Assembly (NCBI RefSeq): GCF_018063565.1
Contig: NZ_JAGPBB010000003.1
Coordinates: 1-64,000, forward strand
Direction: 5' to 3'
DNA: 64,000 nt
Source of the DNA: Rhodoferax sp.
Lineage (GTDB): Bacteria > Pseudomonadota > Gammaproteobacteria > Burkholderiales > Burkholderiaceae_C
Each line of letters opens with the position of its first letter. Position 1 is the first letter of the stretch. Under the pieces are notes generated by a model that did no database searches, was not told the origin of the DNA, and was given only the letters and a program-made list of their open reading frames with translations. The translations under genes and the position numbers were made by a program. Of the stretch, positions 42,039 through 52,805 are shown piece by piece.

Positions 42039-45000
42039 ATGCAAAACCAGGGCAAACCGCTGCAACCACTGCGACTGCTGCTCGAGCGCCATGCGCTGGC
42101 ACTGACGCTGGTGACCGCGCTGCTGGTGTCATCCTGTTTCACACTGTTTGGTATGCTGCCCATGGCCAGTCAGATTGCCCGGGCACAATTTGACAGTGCC
42201 ATCGTGCAGGTCGACAGCGGACTGAGCTCGACCTTCCAGCCCCCGGCGCGCATGCTGATGATGAGCGAAGCCTGGATCGCCGGGCGCGCGCCGGACCTGA
42301 ACTCGCCCGAAGCGTTCAACGCACAGTTCAAACCGATTTTGCAGGAGATCGGGCAACTGACATCGGTAGTTGCGGGTAGCTCTGATGGTCAGGGCTGGCT
42401 GCTGTTGAAGCAGGACCGCAATCAGTGGCGTAACCGCATGACCGACATTCCGCGTTGGGGTTTGAGCAAGCATTGGCTGATGGAGCAGGGTGCCGACGGT
42501 ACGATGCAGCGCAGTTGGTCAGAGCAAGCCTACGATCCGCGGCAGCGGCCCTGGTTCAAGGGGGCCATGGCGCAGTCGGGACAGAACAGTGTCTTTTGGA
42601 CGGCACCCTACACGTTCTTCACCACCGGTGACGCCGGCATCACTGCGTCGCGGCGATTGCGTTTGCACGATGGTCAGGATTTTGTGCTGGGATTTGATCT
42701 GAAGCTGCGCGACCTCTCCAAGGTCACAGTGGGTGCCAGTGTGGGCGTCAACGGGCTGGCCTTGGTGTTCACCGACGACGAAAGAGTGCTGGCACTGCCG
42801 GCACCGCCGCATCCGGTCGATCATGCAGACTGGCTCAAAGGTGTGCTCAAACCGGTGCCAGAACTGGGCGTGGCGGCCGTGACCGATGGTCTGGCTCACT
42901 GGCGTGGGCAAAACCGGCCGCTGGGCGAGGTGTTGTCCTATAGCACCGGAGGGGCACCCTGGCTGCTCAGCGTCCGGCCTCACTTGCTCGGTGAGCAGCG
43001 CCTTTGGGTGATGGTGCTTGCGCCGCGTGCCGATTTTGTGCCCGCCTGGCAGCCGGTCGTACTGGCTTTGGGTCTGGCGCTGTTGTTGGTGATGGTGTTG
43101 ACACTGTGGATGATCCGTGTGGGCACTTTGCGCCTGTCCAAGCCTCTGGAAGCGCTGGCCAGTGCGAGCCGGCGAATGGGACAACTGGACTTTCAGGACA
43201 CGGTCGATACCGACAGCCCGGTGCTGGAGATTGCTGAATTGGCGTGCAGTCAGGCCGGTATGCGCAATACCTTGCGCGGCAATCAGCAAGAGCTCGCTGC
43301 ACGTGCTCAGGAACTGAATCAGCAAGTGGCTGCGCTGCGCAGCGTCGAGTCCCGCCTGCACAGCCAGAATGACCAACTGTCGGCCATTCTGGAGAACTTT
43401 CCTGGCGGCGTTCTGGTGGTGGATGCCGCAATGCGGATCACTGCATTCAATGCGCGTTACCAGAACATGATGGCCTTGCCCGACAACCTGCTCAACTCTG
43501 ACGGCTTGAAGTTCGAAGATGTGCTGCACTACATCGCGCAGCGCGGTGACTTTGGTGTGGGCGACGTTGAACAGACGGTACAAGACCGTTTGCAACAGGT
43601 GCGTCTGCCGGTTCCGCACCGGTTTGAGCGGGTGCTGGCCAATGGCCAAACGGTTGAGGTGCTGGGTACACCCTTGCCACTGGGTGGTTTTGTGATGCTC
43701 TACCTGGACGTGACCTCGGAACGGCAGCATCAGGAGCAACTGGAACGGTTGGCCCATTTTGATGCCTTGACCGGACTCCCCAACCGGGTCTTGTTTGCAG
43801 ACCGCTTGCGTCAGGGTATGTTGCAAGTCAGCCGCCGCGGGGAGCAACTGGCGGTGGCTTACCTGGATCTGGATGGTTTCAAGTTTGTCAACGACAGTTA
43901 TGGCCATGAAGTGGGTGATCAGTTGTTGCTGGTACTGGCAGCACGCATGAAACAGGCCTTGCGTGAGGGTGATACGCTGGCGCGCCTGGGGGGGGACGAG
44001 TTTGTCGCGGTTTTGCTTGGCGCCCAGGGGCCGCCCGACGGGGTGACGCTGTTGCGGCGGCTGCTGGCCGCGGTGGACAGCCCGGTCACCTTGCTGGGTC
44101 GAGAGTTGCGCATTTCGGTCAGCATCGGGGTTGCCACCTACCCGCAGAGCCAGGATGTGGATGCCGAGCAACTGTTGCGACAGGCAGACCAGGCCATGTA
44201 CCAGGCCAAGCAGGCCGGCAAGAATCGTTTTCATTTTTTTGACGCCGAGCACGACCACAGTTTGCGCGGCCAGTTCGAAAGCTTGCAGCGCATGCGCCAG
44301 GCCCTTGATCGCGGCGAGTTCGTGCTGTATTACCAGCCCAAGGTCAACATGCGCACCGGTGCCGTGGTGGGGGTTGAGGCGCTGATCCGCTGGCAACACC
44401 CTGACCGTGGCCTGCTGGCACCCGCCGAGTTTCTGCCGCTGATGGAGGACCAGCCTCTTGCGGTCGATGTTGGCCGCTGGGTGATTGACACCGCACTGGC
44501 GCAAGTCAGTGCGTGGAAGGCGGGGGGGCTGGCCATGCCAGTGAGTGTCAACGTGGGAGCACGGCAGTTGCAGCAGGCGGGCTTTGTTGACGACCTGCGC
44601 GCCAGCTTGGCCCGCCATCCGCAAGTGGCACCTTCCGACCTGATGATCGAGGTACTGGAGACCAGTGCGCTCGAAGATATGGCGCGGGTGACCAGCGTCA
44701 TGCTCCAGAGTCGGGCTATCGGGGTGAATTATTCGCTCGACGATTTTGGCACCGGTTACTCGTCCCTGACCTACCTCAAACGCCTGCCCGTGTCGCAACT
44801 CAAGATTGACCGCAGTTTTGTGCGCGACATGCTCGATGATCCGGACGATTTGTCGATCCTGGTGGGGGTGCTGGATATGTCGGCATCGTTCCATCGCCAG
44901 GTGATCGCAGAAGGTGTGGAGACCGCTCAGCATGGCTTGATGCTGCTGCGCCTTGGTTGCGAGCTGGCGCAGGGCTATGGCATTGCTCGACCCATGCCAG

Positions 45001-45407
45001 CCCAGGACCTGCCGGGTTGGGCAGGCCTTTGGCAAGCGGATCCGCTCTGGCGCGATGTGGCAGTGGTGTCTCGGCAGGACATGCCGTTGCTATTTGCCGG
45101 TGCTGAACACCGGGCTTGGGTACAGGCGCTGGAGGCTTATCTTCAAGGCAACGGTGAAAACCAGGCGCAAATGGACAGCGCGCAATGTCATGTCGGTCAA
45201 TGGCTTGGTGGCAAGGCGATGCAACAAGGCGCCGACCCACTGGCGTTGCGGCGGCTGATCCTGCAGCACGAGTCAATTCACGACTTTGGCAAGCATCTGT
45301 GCGCCATGCACCAGCATCATCAGTCCCATGCCGCTTTGCAGCAACTGCCGCAGTTGCGCCAAATGCGCGACGAATTGATGCGGCAGCTCGAGAGTCTGCT
45401 ACCGTAG
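42039..45407 (+). CDS. membrane sensor GGDEF-EAL protein with C-terminal CZB zinc domain
   Basis: This is a 1122-residue protein. An N-terminal membrane helix (about 17-40), a periplasmic Cache-like sensor (about 45-320, with [10 protein letters not shown]) and a second helix (about 340-362) are followed by a HAMP-like linker with coiled coil and a PAS (about 445-560). The GGDEF domain has an intact site (651-655) and the EAL domain has EAL at 780-782 and [10 protein letters not shown]. After the EAL domain, residues about 1015-1090 match the chemoreceptor zinc-binding (CZB) pattern, with ligands His1024, Cys1050, His1077 and His1081. Zinc control of cyclic-di-GMP turnover is inferred. Its end overlaps the convergent chemoreceptor gene by nine bases. 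Confidence 0.92.
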   Translation: MQNQGKPLQPLRLLLERHALALTLVTALLVSSCFTLFGMLPMASQIARAQFDSAIVQVDSGLSSTFQPPARMLMMSEAWIAGRAPDLNSPEAFNAQFKPILQEIGQLTSVVAGSSDGQGWLLLKQDRNQWRNRMTDIPRWGLSKHWLMEQGADGTMQRSWSEQAYDPRQRPWFKGAMAQSGQNSVFWTAPYTFFTTGDAGITASRRLRLHDGQDFVLGFDLKLRDLSKVTVGASVGVNGLALVFTDDERVLALPAPPHPVDHADWLKGVLKPVPELGVAAVTDGLAHWRGQNRPLGEVLSYSTGGAPWLLSVRPHLLGEQRLWVMVLAPRADFVPAWQPVVLALGLALLLVMVLTLWMIRVGTLRLSKPLEALASASRRMGQLDFQDTVDTDSPVLEIAELACSQAGMRNTLRGNQQELAARAQELNQQVAALRSVESRLHSQNDQLSAILENFPGGVLVVDAAMRITAFNARYQNMMALPDNLLNSDGLKFEDVLHYIAQRGDFGVGDVEQTVQDRLQQVRLPVPHRFERVLANGQTVEVLGTPLPLGGFVMLYLDVTSERQHQEQLERLAHFDALTGLPNRVLFADRLRQGMLQVSRRGEQLAVAYLDLDGFKFVNDSYGHEVGDQLLLVLAARMKQALREGDTLARLGGDEFVAVLLGAQGPPDGVTLLRRLLAAVDSPVTLLGRELRISVSIGVATYPQSQDVDAEQLLRQADQAMYQAKQAGKNRFHFFDAEHDHSLRGQFESLQRMRQALDRGEFVLYYQPKVNMRTGAVVGVEALIRWQHPDRGLLAPAEFLPLMEDQPLAVDVGRWVIDTALAQVSAWKAGGLAMPVSVNVGARQLQQAGFVDDLRASLARHPQVAPSDLMIEVLETSALEDMARVTSVMLQSRAIGVNYSLDDFGTGYSSLTYLKRLPVSQLKIDRSFVRDMLDDPDDLSILVGVLDMSASFHRQVIAEGVETAQHGLMLLRLGCELAQGYGIARPMPAQDLPGWAGLWQADPLWRDVAVVSRQDMPLLFAGAEHRAWVQALEAYLQGNGENQAQMDSAQCHVGQWLGGKAMQQGADPLALRRLILQHESIHDFGKHLCAMHQHHQSHAALQQLPQLRQMRDELMRQLESLLP

Positions 45408-48296
45408 CATCGGCCTGCGGGCATCCGCTTGCACGGGCGTTGAACCACCGGTGTTGAAAAAGGCAACCGATTGCTGGAGTTGTTCGGCCTGGGCGGACAG
45501 CTCCTCGCTGGTCGCCGCCAACTCCTCGGACGCGGAAGCGTTCTGTTGGGTGGCACGTGAAAGCTGGCCCATGGAGGCCCCGATCTGTGTGATGGACTGG
45601 CTCTGTTCACTGGATGTAGTGGCGATCTCCTGAACCAGCATGGATGTTTTCTGAATGCTGGGCACGATCTGGTCGAGCAGATGCCCGGCACGTTCGGCTG
45701 TGTTGACACTGCTGGCCGCAAGTTCACCAATTTCTTTCGCGGCCTCCTGGCTACGCTCGGCAAGTTTTCGCACTTCCGCCGCCACCACGGCAAAACCCTT
45801 GCCATGTTCGCCGGCGCGGGCTGCTTCAATCGCGGCGTTGAGTGCCAGAAGGTTGGTTTGATAGGCGATGTCGTCCACGATTCCGATCTTGGCGGCGATT
45901 TGTTTCATTGCCGAGACCGTCTGGCTGACGGCGCTGCCCCCATCTGCTGCTTCTTTGCTGGTTTTGGTGGCCATGCCGTCAGTGACATGGGCGTTTTCGC
46001 TGTTCTGGCTGATGCTGGTGGACATCAGGTTGATGCGGGCGGTTGATTGCTCAACGCTTTGCGCTTGCTCACTGGCGGCGATTGAAAGCGTCTGTGCCGT
46101 TGTACTGACCTGAAGAGCGGCATCGCTGAGGGCGTTGGCGGCATCACGCACCTCGTCAATCACCCGTGTCAGGTTTTCTGCGGTGAGGTTGGTACTCTCA
46201 CGGACCTTGCCGAATATTCCGTCGTAGGCATGGGTGATGCGATAGCTCAGGTTGCCCCTGGCAAAGGTGGCTAGCGCCTGCGCCACATCGCCGATCGCGT
46301 CTTCACTGGTGTCGAGCAGTTTGTTCATGCCCGCTGACAAGGTGGCAAAAAAACCACTCTTGCCCTGCAAACTCAAGCGCGGACTGAGGTCGCCTTGCGC
46401 TGCCGCGTGCACCACCACACCAATCTCGTCTTCTGCCGCGAGCTGTTCAGTGACGTCCTGCCATTGCCCAACCGTACCCAATCGTGCGCCTTCAGGCGTG
46501 ATGACGGGAGTTGTGGTGACGTCGTAGATCCTTCCTCCGAGTTTCATGCGGGTATGCGCTACAGCAGTGAGTTGGTGCAGCCTTGTCACCGCAGCCTGTG
46601 GATCGGCATAAAACATACCGATGCTCGCACCCACCACCCGTTCCGGGTCAAAACCAGGTATGGTGGCCCGAAAACCTGCTGCGTTCTGTCGTAGCACGGT
46701 TTGCAATGCGTAGTTGGCGTAGATGACAGTGCCCTCGTCATTGGCAATCCGGACGGGCAAGCTGACGTTGTCCAGCGCTGCCTTGACACGGGCGTTGTAC
46801 CGGGCGGCCGTACTGGCGTGCCGCAGCGTCTGCTGGACTTTGTCAACCGCTTCGCTGATACGCGCCTTTTGACCGGGCAAACGTTCGATGGCAACATCGA
46901 GCTGGCCCTCCGCGTATCCGGTGACCACGTCGACAATGCGATTTTTCAGTTCAATGTGGGAATGAACCAGTGCATTGATGCTCTGTGCCATGGTGCCATA
47001 GACGCCAGGCAACTGACTGGCAGGCATGCGATGGTCGATGGTGCCAGCATCGTGTGCCGCTGCCATATCGGTCTGGGCTTGCTGGAATCGGCACAGCACA
47101 TCCTGCATATTGCCCATGGCCATCGTCAGGTGCCCAATTTCATCCAGTTGTTTCGCTTGCAGTGCAGTGCTCAGATCACCCGCAGCGATCTTGTCGGCCG
47201 CCGCGCTCACCTGGCTCAACGGGCGCACGACCATGTTGCGGATCATCAGCAACCAGGCACCGCTGATCAGCAGCACCGTGATCAGCGCCGCCATCGCAAA
47301 GGTGTTGCGCAATAACGGCACTTCGGTGGTGTATTCGTCCAGATAGGTCCCACCTGCGAGTACCCAATCCCAGGTTTTCAGGTGGGCAAACGCCAGCACC
47401 TTGTCGCGCGCGGTTCCTGGCGCGTTGCCGGGATCCACCCAGGGGTAGCGCAGACTGCCTTCCTTCTGCTGAAGCATGTCGCGTACAAACTCGCGTCCAT
47501 TGGCGTCCTGGGTGGCCAGCAGATTGCTGCCCTCGGCAGTCGGATGCACCAGCAACTGTCCCAGTGTTTCACCGGGACGCGCGTCCACGATGTAGAAGAA
47601 ACCGGTCTGGCCGACTTTCAATTGACGAAGTGTGGCTTTCAGCGCGCTCAGGTAATCAGAGAAATCCAGCCCAATGAAGCTCAGCCCCACCACATGGCCC
47701 AAGGTGTCACGGATGGGTTCATACTGGGTCATGTACTGTCGGCCAAAGAGGGTCGCCAGGCCGACAAAACCGTGTCCCGCCAGCGTTGCCTGATAGCCCG
47801 GATGGGTCCGCTCGAGCAGGGTTCCAATGGCACGTTCACCCTGATCGTTTTTCAGGGAGGTGGTGATGCGAACAAAGTCGTCTCCCGTCCTGGCAAACAC
47901 CGTGGCAACCGCGCCCGTCATCGCCGTGAAACGATCAACCTGTGTGAAGTCGAGGTTCAAGGCTTTGCCATCCATTCGCAGTGTTGGCGTCGGGCGCCCT
48001 TTGATGTCGATCGGGGCGGGTAGCAGCTCAAACCTACCGTTCAGACTGGTGCGAAAGGCGTTTGACAAGTCCTGGCTGCGTTTGCGCAGGTCACGCTCGC
48101 TGCTGGCGATCATTTCCACCAGCATTTTGGTCTTGTCCGAGACCTCTTGTGTCGCGCGTAGTTGCATGGTCAGCGAGACTGCGTAGGTGATGGACAGAAC
48201 GCCCAGCGTCATTACCGTCGCCACCAGCAAGAGGTTGCTGAGCGCCAGCTTGGCGCCCAATCCCATGCGTTGCCAACGGTTCAAAGTCTTGGACAT
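45399..48296 (-). CDS. methyl-accepting chemotaxis protein with Cache sensor and PAS domain
   Basis: This 965-residue protein starts behind GAGGAAA. Membrane helices at about 17-42 and 332-352 flank a periplasmic Cache-type sensor. HAMP-like segments (353-470), a PAS (about 505-615, ending GQWQDVTEQ) and a further HAMP-like segment (about 640-700) follow. The signalling hairpin is at about 808-845 ([17 protein letters not shown]). The C-terminus has no CheR-tether pentapeptide. A PAS between HAMP and signalling domains is typical of energy- or oxygen-sensing receptors, but no heme or flavin site was identified. A perfect FNR/ANR box lies upstream at the distance expected for activation. Confidence 0.94.
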   Translation of the reverse strand: MSKTLNRWQRMGLGAKLALSNLLLVATVMTLGVLSITYAVSLTMQLRATQEVSDKTKMLVEMIASSERDLRKRSQDLSNAFRTSLNGRFELLPAPIDIKGRPTPTLRMDGKALNLDFTQVDRFTAMTGAVATVFARTGDDFVRITTSLKNDQGERAIGTLLERTHPGYQATLAGHGFVGLATLFGRQYMTQYEPIRDTLGHVVGLSFIGLDFSDYLSALKATLRQLKVGQTGFFYIVDARPGETLGQLLVHPTAEGSNLLATQDANGREFVRDMLQQKEGSLRYPWVDPGNAPGTARDKVLAFAHLKTWDWVLAGGTYLDEYTTEVPLLRNTFAMAALITVLLISGAWLLMIRNMVVRPLSQVSAAADKIAAGDLSTALQAKQLDEIGHLTMAMGNMQDVLCRFQQAQTDMAAAHDAGTIDHRMPASQLPGVYGTMAQSINALVHSHIELKNRIVDVVTGYAEGQLDVAIERLPGQKARISEAVDKVQQTLRHASTAARYNARVKAALDNVSLPVRIANDEGTVIYANYALQTVLRQNAAGFRATIPGFDPERVVGASIGMFYADPQAAVTRLHQLTAVAHTRMKLGGRIYDVTTTPVITPEGARLGTVGQWQDVTEQLAAEDEIGVVVHAAAQGDLSPRLSLQGKSGFFATLSAGMNKLLDTSEDAIGDVAQALATFARGNLSYRITHAYDGIFGKVRESTNLTAENLTRVIDEVRDAANALSDAALQVSTTAQTLSIAASEQAQSVEQSTARINLMSTSISQNSENAHVTDGMATKTSKEAADGGSAVSQTVSAMKQIAAKIGIVDDIAYQTNLLALNAAIEAARAGEHGKGFAVVAAEVRKLAERSQEAAKEIGELAASSVNTAERAGHLLDQIVPSIQKTSMLVQEIATTSSEQSQSITQIGASMGQLSRATQQNASASEELAATSEELSAQAEQLQQSVAFFNTGGSTPVQADARRPMLR

Positions 48297-48332
48297 GACG
48301 AAATTTCCTCAGTGCTTTGTACCAAAAGGTTC

Positions 48333-48338
48333 ATCGTA
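48333..48338 (-). promoter_or_regulatory. possible -10 element of the chemoreceptor gene
   Basis: TACGAT on the minus strand gives a predicted start near 48326, about 40 bases from the centre of the FNR-type box (48366/48367). This is the class II activation spacing. The hexamer itself matches TATAAT at only four of six bases. Confidence 0.4.
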
Positions 48339-48358
48339 ATCAAACCGTGGTCACTGGC

Positions 48359-48374
48359 TTTGATGTGCATCAAA
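48359..48374. promoter_or_regulatory. FNR/ANR-type operator
   Basis: TTTGATGTGCATCAAA is a perfect dyad containing the full FNR/ANR consensus TTGAT-N4-ATCAA. It lies 63-78 bases upstream of the chemoreceptor ATG and 38-53 bases upstream of the comEC start. Its geometry fits activation of the chemoreceptor gene; it sits too close to comEC for activation there. Confidence 0.7.
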
Positions 48375-48411
48375 AAGGCGATGAGCCGTCACATGCCGTT
48401 AGCATCCACGT

Positions 48412-50841
48412 ATGCCCTGGCCCCATCACCCTCCGATGAACCGTTCGCAGTCGGCTGGGATGACAGCGGCGCTGTGGGGTATTTTGCTGGGCAGTGCTGT
48501 CCAATTGCATCAGACGGCTTTGTGGTCGATTTGGATCTATGCGGCTTTCGCGGCATCAGCGCCTCTTTTGTTTGGTTTCAATGCTATTTACTTGAATAGC
48601 TTGGCGCACCACTCCGCGAGCCGTTGGTGTTGGCTGGCTGCGTTTGCCCTGTTGGCTTTTGCCACCACGGGCATGCGTGCCAGCCATTTCGAGAGCCGGA
48701 CCCTGTCACCTGCCTTGGAGGGACTTGACCTGCGGTTGACCGGCACCGTGGCTGCGATGCCACAGGCGTTTGCGTTGGGTGAGCGCTTCAGATTTGCACC
48801 AGACAGCGCCATCAGGGCGGGCCAAGCCGTCACCTTGCCTGCCTTGATCGATTTGACCTGGTACGGTTCGCAGGCGCCTTCATCTGAGGAGTCTGGCGCG
48901 GGGGTGCTGGCAAGCCCGCGCCTGCCAGCGGCACCGCGGGCCGGTGAGCGATGGCAGTTCAGTGTGCGGCTCAAGGCGGTGCATGGCAGCGTCAACCCTT
49001 ATGGTTTTGACTATGAGCTTTGGCAGTGGGAGCAAGGTGTGCAAGCCACTGGCTACGTGCGCAATGGTGCCAGCGACCCACTCCCTGTCCGGTTGGCGAC
49101 CGGCGTTGGTTATCCGATGGCGCGCTGGCGTGAACAGGTGCGCCAGCGCATCATGGAACGGTTGCCCGATCCGCAAAGCAGTGGTTTGATAGCGGCCTTG
49201 GTGGTAGGCGACCAGCGCGCCATCGATCGTGATGACTGGCTTGTGTTTCGTGCGACCGGGGTGGCTCACCTGGTCAGCATTTCAGGTTTGCACATCACCA
49301 TGTTTGCCTGGCTGGCAGCACGTGTGGTGGGTTGGCTGTGGCGACGCTCAAGCTGGCTCTGCCTGCGCTTGCCGGCTGTGCACGCCGCGCTGCTGGGTGG
49401 CGTCGGGCTGGCCCTGTTCTATGCCCTGTTCAGTGGTTTTGGTGTGCCGGCACAGCGCACCATTTTGATGCTGGCCTGCGTGGGTCTGTTGCGGCTCAGT
49501 GGGACGCGCTGGCCATGGCCTTCAGTTTGGCTGCTGGCGTGTGCTGCCGTGGTGGTGCTTGATCCGTGGGCGATGCTGCAAGCAGGTTTCTGGCTCAGTT
49601 TTGTCGCAGTTGGCATCCTGTTCGCTACTGATTACGAAGCTTTGAAACGTCATGAAAATTGGGCTGGAGGTCATTTTTATACTTTTTTTATGGAGCAGTG
49701 GGTGATCACGCTGGCACTCACACCGTTGTCGCTGCTGTTGTTCGGGCAGGTGTCTTTGGTGGGTATACCCGCCAATGCTTTGGCCATCCCTTGGATCACA
49801 CTGCTGGTGACGCCGGCCGCAATGCTGGGTGTGCTGCTGCCTGGCTTGTGGGAAATGACGGCCATCGCCGTGTCTTGGATGATGCTGGTGCTGGCATGGT
49901 TGGCGGGTCTGCCATGGGCGGTGTGGTCGGTGGCACAAGCACCGCTGTGGGCTGCTGTGGTGGCATTGCTCGGTGGTTTTGTGATGGCCATGCGCTTGCC
50001 CTGGTCGCTGCGCGTGTTGGGTTTGCCCATGGTGTTGCCAGTGGTGTGGTGGCAGATGCCGGTGCCGGCATGGGGTGAATTCGATGTGTTGGCGGCAGAC
50101 GTGGGGCAGGGCAGTGCCGTGTTGGTACGAACATCCGGGCACGCATTGATGTTTGATGCCGGACCGCGATACGGTGAGGGCAGCGATGCGGGCCAGCGGG
50201 TGCTGGCACCCATGCTGCGCGCGTTGGGTGTGCAACTCGATACGCTGCTCCTCAGCCATCGCGACAGCGACCATGTGGGTGGCGCGCCAGCTGTACTCGC
50301 CATGCAATCCGGTACCACGTTGTTGAGCTCATTTGCCGATGCCGCAGAGTCCGGAGTTTTGTGCCGGGCAGGCCAGCATTGGCGTTGGGACGGTGTCGAC
50401 TTTCGGGTGCTTCATCCGCCTCCCGAGATGCTCCAGCCGCAGCGCAATACCAACGCCGCGAGTTGTGTGCTGCATGTTTCAAATGGGGAGTCTGCGGCCT
50501 TGCTGACAGGCGATATTGAAGTAGCGCAGGAGGCTGGCCTGGCAGCCACCAACCTTGTCAAGGCCGATCTGCTGGTGGTTCCCCATCATGGCAGCAAGAC
50601 ATCGAGCAGTGCGCAGTTTCTGGATGCGGTCAGTCCGCGCGTGGCAGTTGTGCAGGCAGGGTATCGCAATCGCTTCGGGCATCCTGATCCGCTGGTGCTG
50701 GCCCGTTACCGTGAGCGGGGTATTTTGGTGCTCGATACGCCTCATTGCGGTGCGGTGATGTGGCGCTCTGGGTCCGACCCCTTATCGACCTGTCAGCGTC
50801 AGCAGTCACCCCGGTACTGGCACCACCGTGTCCCGAATTAG
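48412..50841 (+). CDS. comEC: DNA-internalisation competence protein ComEC/Rec2
   Basis: This 809-residue protein forms the inner-membrane channel for DNA uptake. It has an N-terminal DUF4131/OB-like domain (about 45-250), a competence domain with many membrane segments (VAHLVSISGLHITMFAW, FGVPAQRTILMLA) and a C-terminal metallo-beta-lactamase-like domain (LLLSHRDSDHVGG, VVPHHGSKTSSS). ATG 48412 has no clear ribosome binding site and ATG 48436 is possible. Two AT-rich segments (about 48570-48610 and 49617-49690) stand out from the surrounding coding sequence. No other competence gene is adjacent. Confidence 0.93.
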   Translation: MPWPHHPPMNRSQSAGMTAALWGILLGSAVQLHQTALWSIWIYAAFAASAPLLFGFNAIYLNSLAHHSASRWCWLAAFALLAFATTGMRASHFESRTLSPALEGLDLRLTGTVAAMPQAFALGERFRFAPDSAIRAGQAVTLPALIDLTWYGSQAPSSEESGAGVLASPRLPAAPRAGERWQFSVRLKAVHGSVNPYGFDYELWQWEQGVQATGYVRNGASDPLPVRLATGVGYPMARWREQVRQRIMERLPDPQSSGLIAALVVGDQRAIDRDDWLVFRATGVAHLVSISGLHITMFAWLAARVVGWLWRRSSWLCLRLPAVHAALLGGVGLALFYALFSGFGVPAQRTILMLACVGLLRLSGTRWPWPSVWLLACAAVVVLDPWAMLQAGFWLSFVAVGILFATDYEALKRHENWAGGHFYTFFMEQWVITLALTPLSLLLFGQVSLVGIPANALAIPWITLLVTPAAMLGVLLPGLWEMTAIAVSWMMLVLAWLAGLPWAVWSVAQAPLWAAVVALLGGFVMAMRLPWSLRVLGLPMVLPVVWWQMPVPAWGEFDVLAADVGQGSAVLVRTSGHALMFDAGPRYGEGSDAGQRVLAPMLRALGVQLDTLLLSHRDSDHVGGAPAVLAMQSGTTLLSSFADAAESGVLCRAGQHWRWDGVDFRVLHPPPEMLQPQRNTNAASCVLHVSNGESAALLTGDIEVAQEAGLAATNLVKADLLVVPHHGSKTSSSAQFLDAVSPRVAVVQAGYRNRFGHPDPLVLARYRERGILVLDTPHCGAVMWRSGSDPLSTCQRQQSPRYWHHRVPN

Positions 50842-50899
50842 GGCATTGTTGATTGGCCTTGTGCTGGTAGTCCCTGCTAAGCGACAAACAGCCACGCCA

Positions 50900-50916
50900 T
50901 GCACCCACACGGTGCG
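50900..50916. promoter_or_regulatory. NtrC-like enhancer site 1
   Basis: TGCACC-CACAC-GGTGCG: the arms match the NtrC consensus TGCACC-N5-GGTGCA at all but the last base. It is the first of two sites whose starts are 38 bases apart. Confidence 0.65.
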
Positions 50917-50937
50917 ACGACTCTCATGCCTTTTCGT

Positions 50938-50954
50938 TGCACCAAGTCGGTGCC
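50938..50954. promoter_or_regulatory. NtrC-like enhancer site 2
   Basis: TGCACC-AAGTC-GGTGCC: again only the last base departs from the NtrC consensus. Paired sites of this kind let NtrC dimers form the oligomer that activates sigma54 RNA polymerase. Confidence 0.65.
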
Positions 50955-51205
50955 TCCGGATGGCGCCAATGTGCGACGCGATCTGTGGCCATCGCGTTGC
51001 TTGGGTCGCGTCGTGCGTCCCATCCGGTGGCAGGAGGCGCGCGAAGAAAATAGCGTACCAGCCCATTCGACTGGACGGATGCGCGTTTTCAGTCTGGTCC
51101 AAGGTTGGCCGCAGATCGGGCTGATCCAGGGTGGTCCATGCCGGATTGGGCGAAACACCCATTGTCATGAATTGTTGTCAAAGCCCGCATTAATGTTGTC
51201 GGGAT

Positions 51206-51221
51206 AGGCCTGAAACTTGCT
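51206..51221 (+). promoter_or_regulatory. sigma54-type (-24/-12) promoter
   Basis: AGGCCTGAAACTTGCT keeps the invariant GG-N10-GC spacing and the TTGCT of the -12 element. The -24 element (AGGCCTG against TGGCACG) has three mismatches. Transcription would start near 51232, just ahead of AGGAGA and ATG 51247, leaving a very short leader. Confidence 0.6.
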
Positions 51222-51246
51222 AAGCTTGGTGCAGGAGAAACGATTC

Positions 51247-52761
51247 ATGCAGAAATTTGACGAGATGTACACCCGCCTGCCCTATGAGTTCTTCAGCAAG
51301 GGTGCGCAAATTCGCGATCATTACAAAATCTATGATGCGTGGTTGGCCCGACAGCCTGGCGACATGATGGCCAAACGACGCGAAGAAGCCGAGATGATCT
51401 TTCGGCGGGTGGGCATCACCTTTGCGGTTTATGGCGAAAAGGACGAAGAGGGTGCCGGAACCGAGCGGCTGATTCCGTTTGATCTGATCCCGCGCATCAT
51501 TCCAGCGCACGAATGGACCAGCATGGCGCGTGGACTGGAGCAGCGGGTGACGGCGCTGAACCGCTTTATTTTTGACATCTACCATGAGCAGGAGATCATT
51601 CAGGCGGGCATCGTGCCGCGTGAACAGATCGAAAACAACGCGCAGTTCCGTCCCGAGATGGTGGGGGTGGCAATTCCCAATCAGACCTACTCGAATATTT
51701 CAGGGATTGACATCGTGCGGGCACCCAATGCCGCTGGTGAGGGAGAGTATTACGTGCTGGAGGACAACCTGCGCGTGCCCAGCGGCGTGAGTTACATGCT
51801 GGAAGACCGCAAGATGATGATGCGGCTGTTTCCAGACCTGTTTTCGGCCCATCGGGTCGCGCCCATCGCCCATTACCCCGACTTGCTGCTGGAGACTTTG
51901 CGGGCCAGCAGCCCGGCCACCACCGCCGAACCGACGGTGGTGGTGCTGACACCCGGAATGTACAACAGCGCCTATTTCGAGCATGCCTTTTTGGCGCAGC
52001 AAATGGGCGTGGAACTGGTGGAAGGCCAGGATTTGATGGTCAAGGACAACTTTGTCTACATGCGAACAACCCGCGGGCCGAAACGGGTGGACGTGATTTA
52101 CCGGCGCGTGGATGACGATTTTCTCGACCCGACGGTGTTTCGACCCACTTCGACATTGGGTTGTGCCGGCCTGATGGACGCGTATCGGGCGGGTAATGTC
52201 ACCATCAGCAACGCGGTTGGCACCGGCATTGCCGACGACAAGTCCATTTATCCCTATGTGCCGCAGATGATTGAGTTTTACCTTGGTGAGAAACCGATTC
52301 TCAACAATGTCCCCACCTTCATGTGCCGCAAGAAAGACGATTTGGCCTACACGCTGGCCAACCTGAAGGATCTGGTTGTCAAAGAGGTGCATGGTGCGGG
52401 GGGGTATGGCATGTTGGTTGGCCCCGCTGCCACAGCGGCCGAGATTGAAGATTTCCGCAAGGCACTGCTGGCCAATCCCAGCGGCTACATTGCGCAGCCG
52501 ACCCTGAGTTTGTCAAGCTGTCCGACCTTTGTCGAAAGTGGTATTGCGCCACGCCATATTGACCTGCGGCCTTATGTGTTGTCGGCCAAAACGGTGCAAA
52601 TGGTGCCCGGAGGGCTGACCCGGGTCGCGCTCAAGGACGGCTCGCTGGTGGTCAACTCCTCACAGGGCGGTGGCACCAAAGATACCTGGATTCTCGAAGA
52701 CGATGCCGCGCCAACTGAAGCTGCTGTACCGGCGCGCCAGGCGCAGCAGCAGTCCAGTTGA
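51247..52761 (+). CDS. circularly permuted ATP-grasp protein (COG2308, DUF404/DUF407)
   Basis: This 504-residue protein starts at ATG 51247 behind AGGAGA. Motifs of the family include FDEMYTRLPYEFFSKG at the start, FIFDIYHEQEII, YYVLEDNLRVPSGVSYMLEDR, VLTPGMYNSAYFEHAFLA, DVIYRRVDDDFLDP and VKEVHGAGGYGMLVGP. Comparative genomics predicts these to be amidoligase-type peptide-bond-forming enzymes working with an alpha-E protein and often a transglutaminase-like peptidase. The chemical product is unknown. The alpha-E gene follows. NtrC-like sites and a sigma54 promoter upstream suggest induction under nitrogen limitation. Confidence 0.92.
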   Translation: MQKFDEMYTRLPYEFFSKGAQIRDHYKIYDAWLARQPGDMMAKRREEAEMIFRRVGITFAVYGEKDEEGAGTERLIPFDLIPRIIPAHEWTSMARGLEQRVTALNRFIFDIYHEQEIIQAGIVPREQIENNAQFRPEMVGVAIPNQTYSNISGIDIVRAPNAAGEGEYYVLEDNLRVPSGVSYMLEDRKMMMRLFPDLFSAHRVAPIAHYPDLLLETLRASSPATTAEPTVVVLTPGMYNSAYFEHAFLAQQMGVELVEGQDLMVKDNFVYMRTTRGPKRVDVIYRRVDDDFLDPTVFRPTSTLGCAGLMDAYRAGNVTISNAVGTGIADDKSIYPYVPQMIEFYLGEKPILNNVPTFMCRKKDDLAYTLANLKDLVVKEVHGAGGYGMLVGPAATAAEIEDFRKALLANPSGYIAQPTLSLSSCPTFVESGIAPRHIDLRPYVLSAKTVQMVPGGLTRVALKDGSLVVNSSQGGGTKDTWILEDDAAPTEAAVPARQAQQQSS

Positions 52762-52805
52762 CTGAAACGACACCGGTTGCCCCATTTTGTTTTCTGAAAG
52801 CGCGT

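Larger units (their letters stand above)
50842..51246. other. 405-base regulatory region upstream of the ATP-grasp/alpha-E operon
   Basis: No convincing gene. It contains two NtrC-like sites (50900-50916 and 50938-50954) and a sigma54-type promoter (51206-51221), listed separately. The distance of about 270 bases between sites and promoter is within the range for enhancer-driven sigma54 promoters. Confidence 0.6.
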
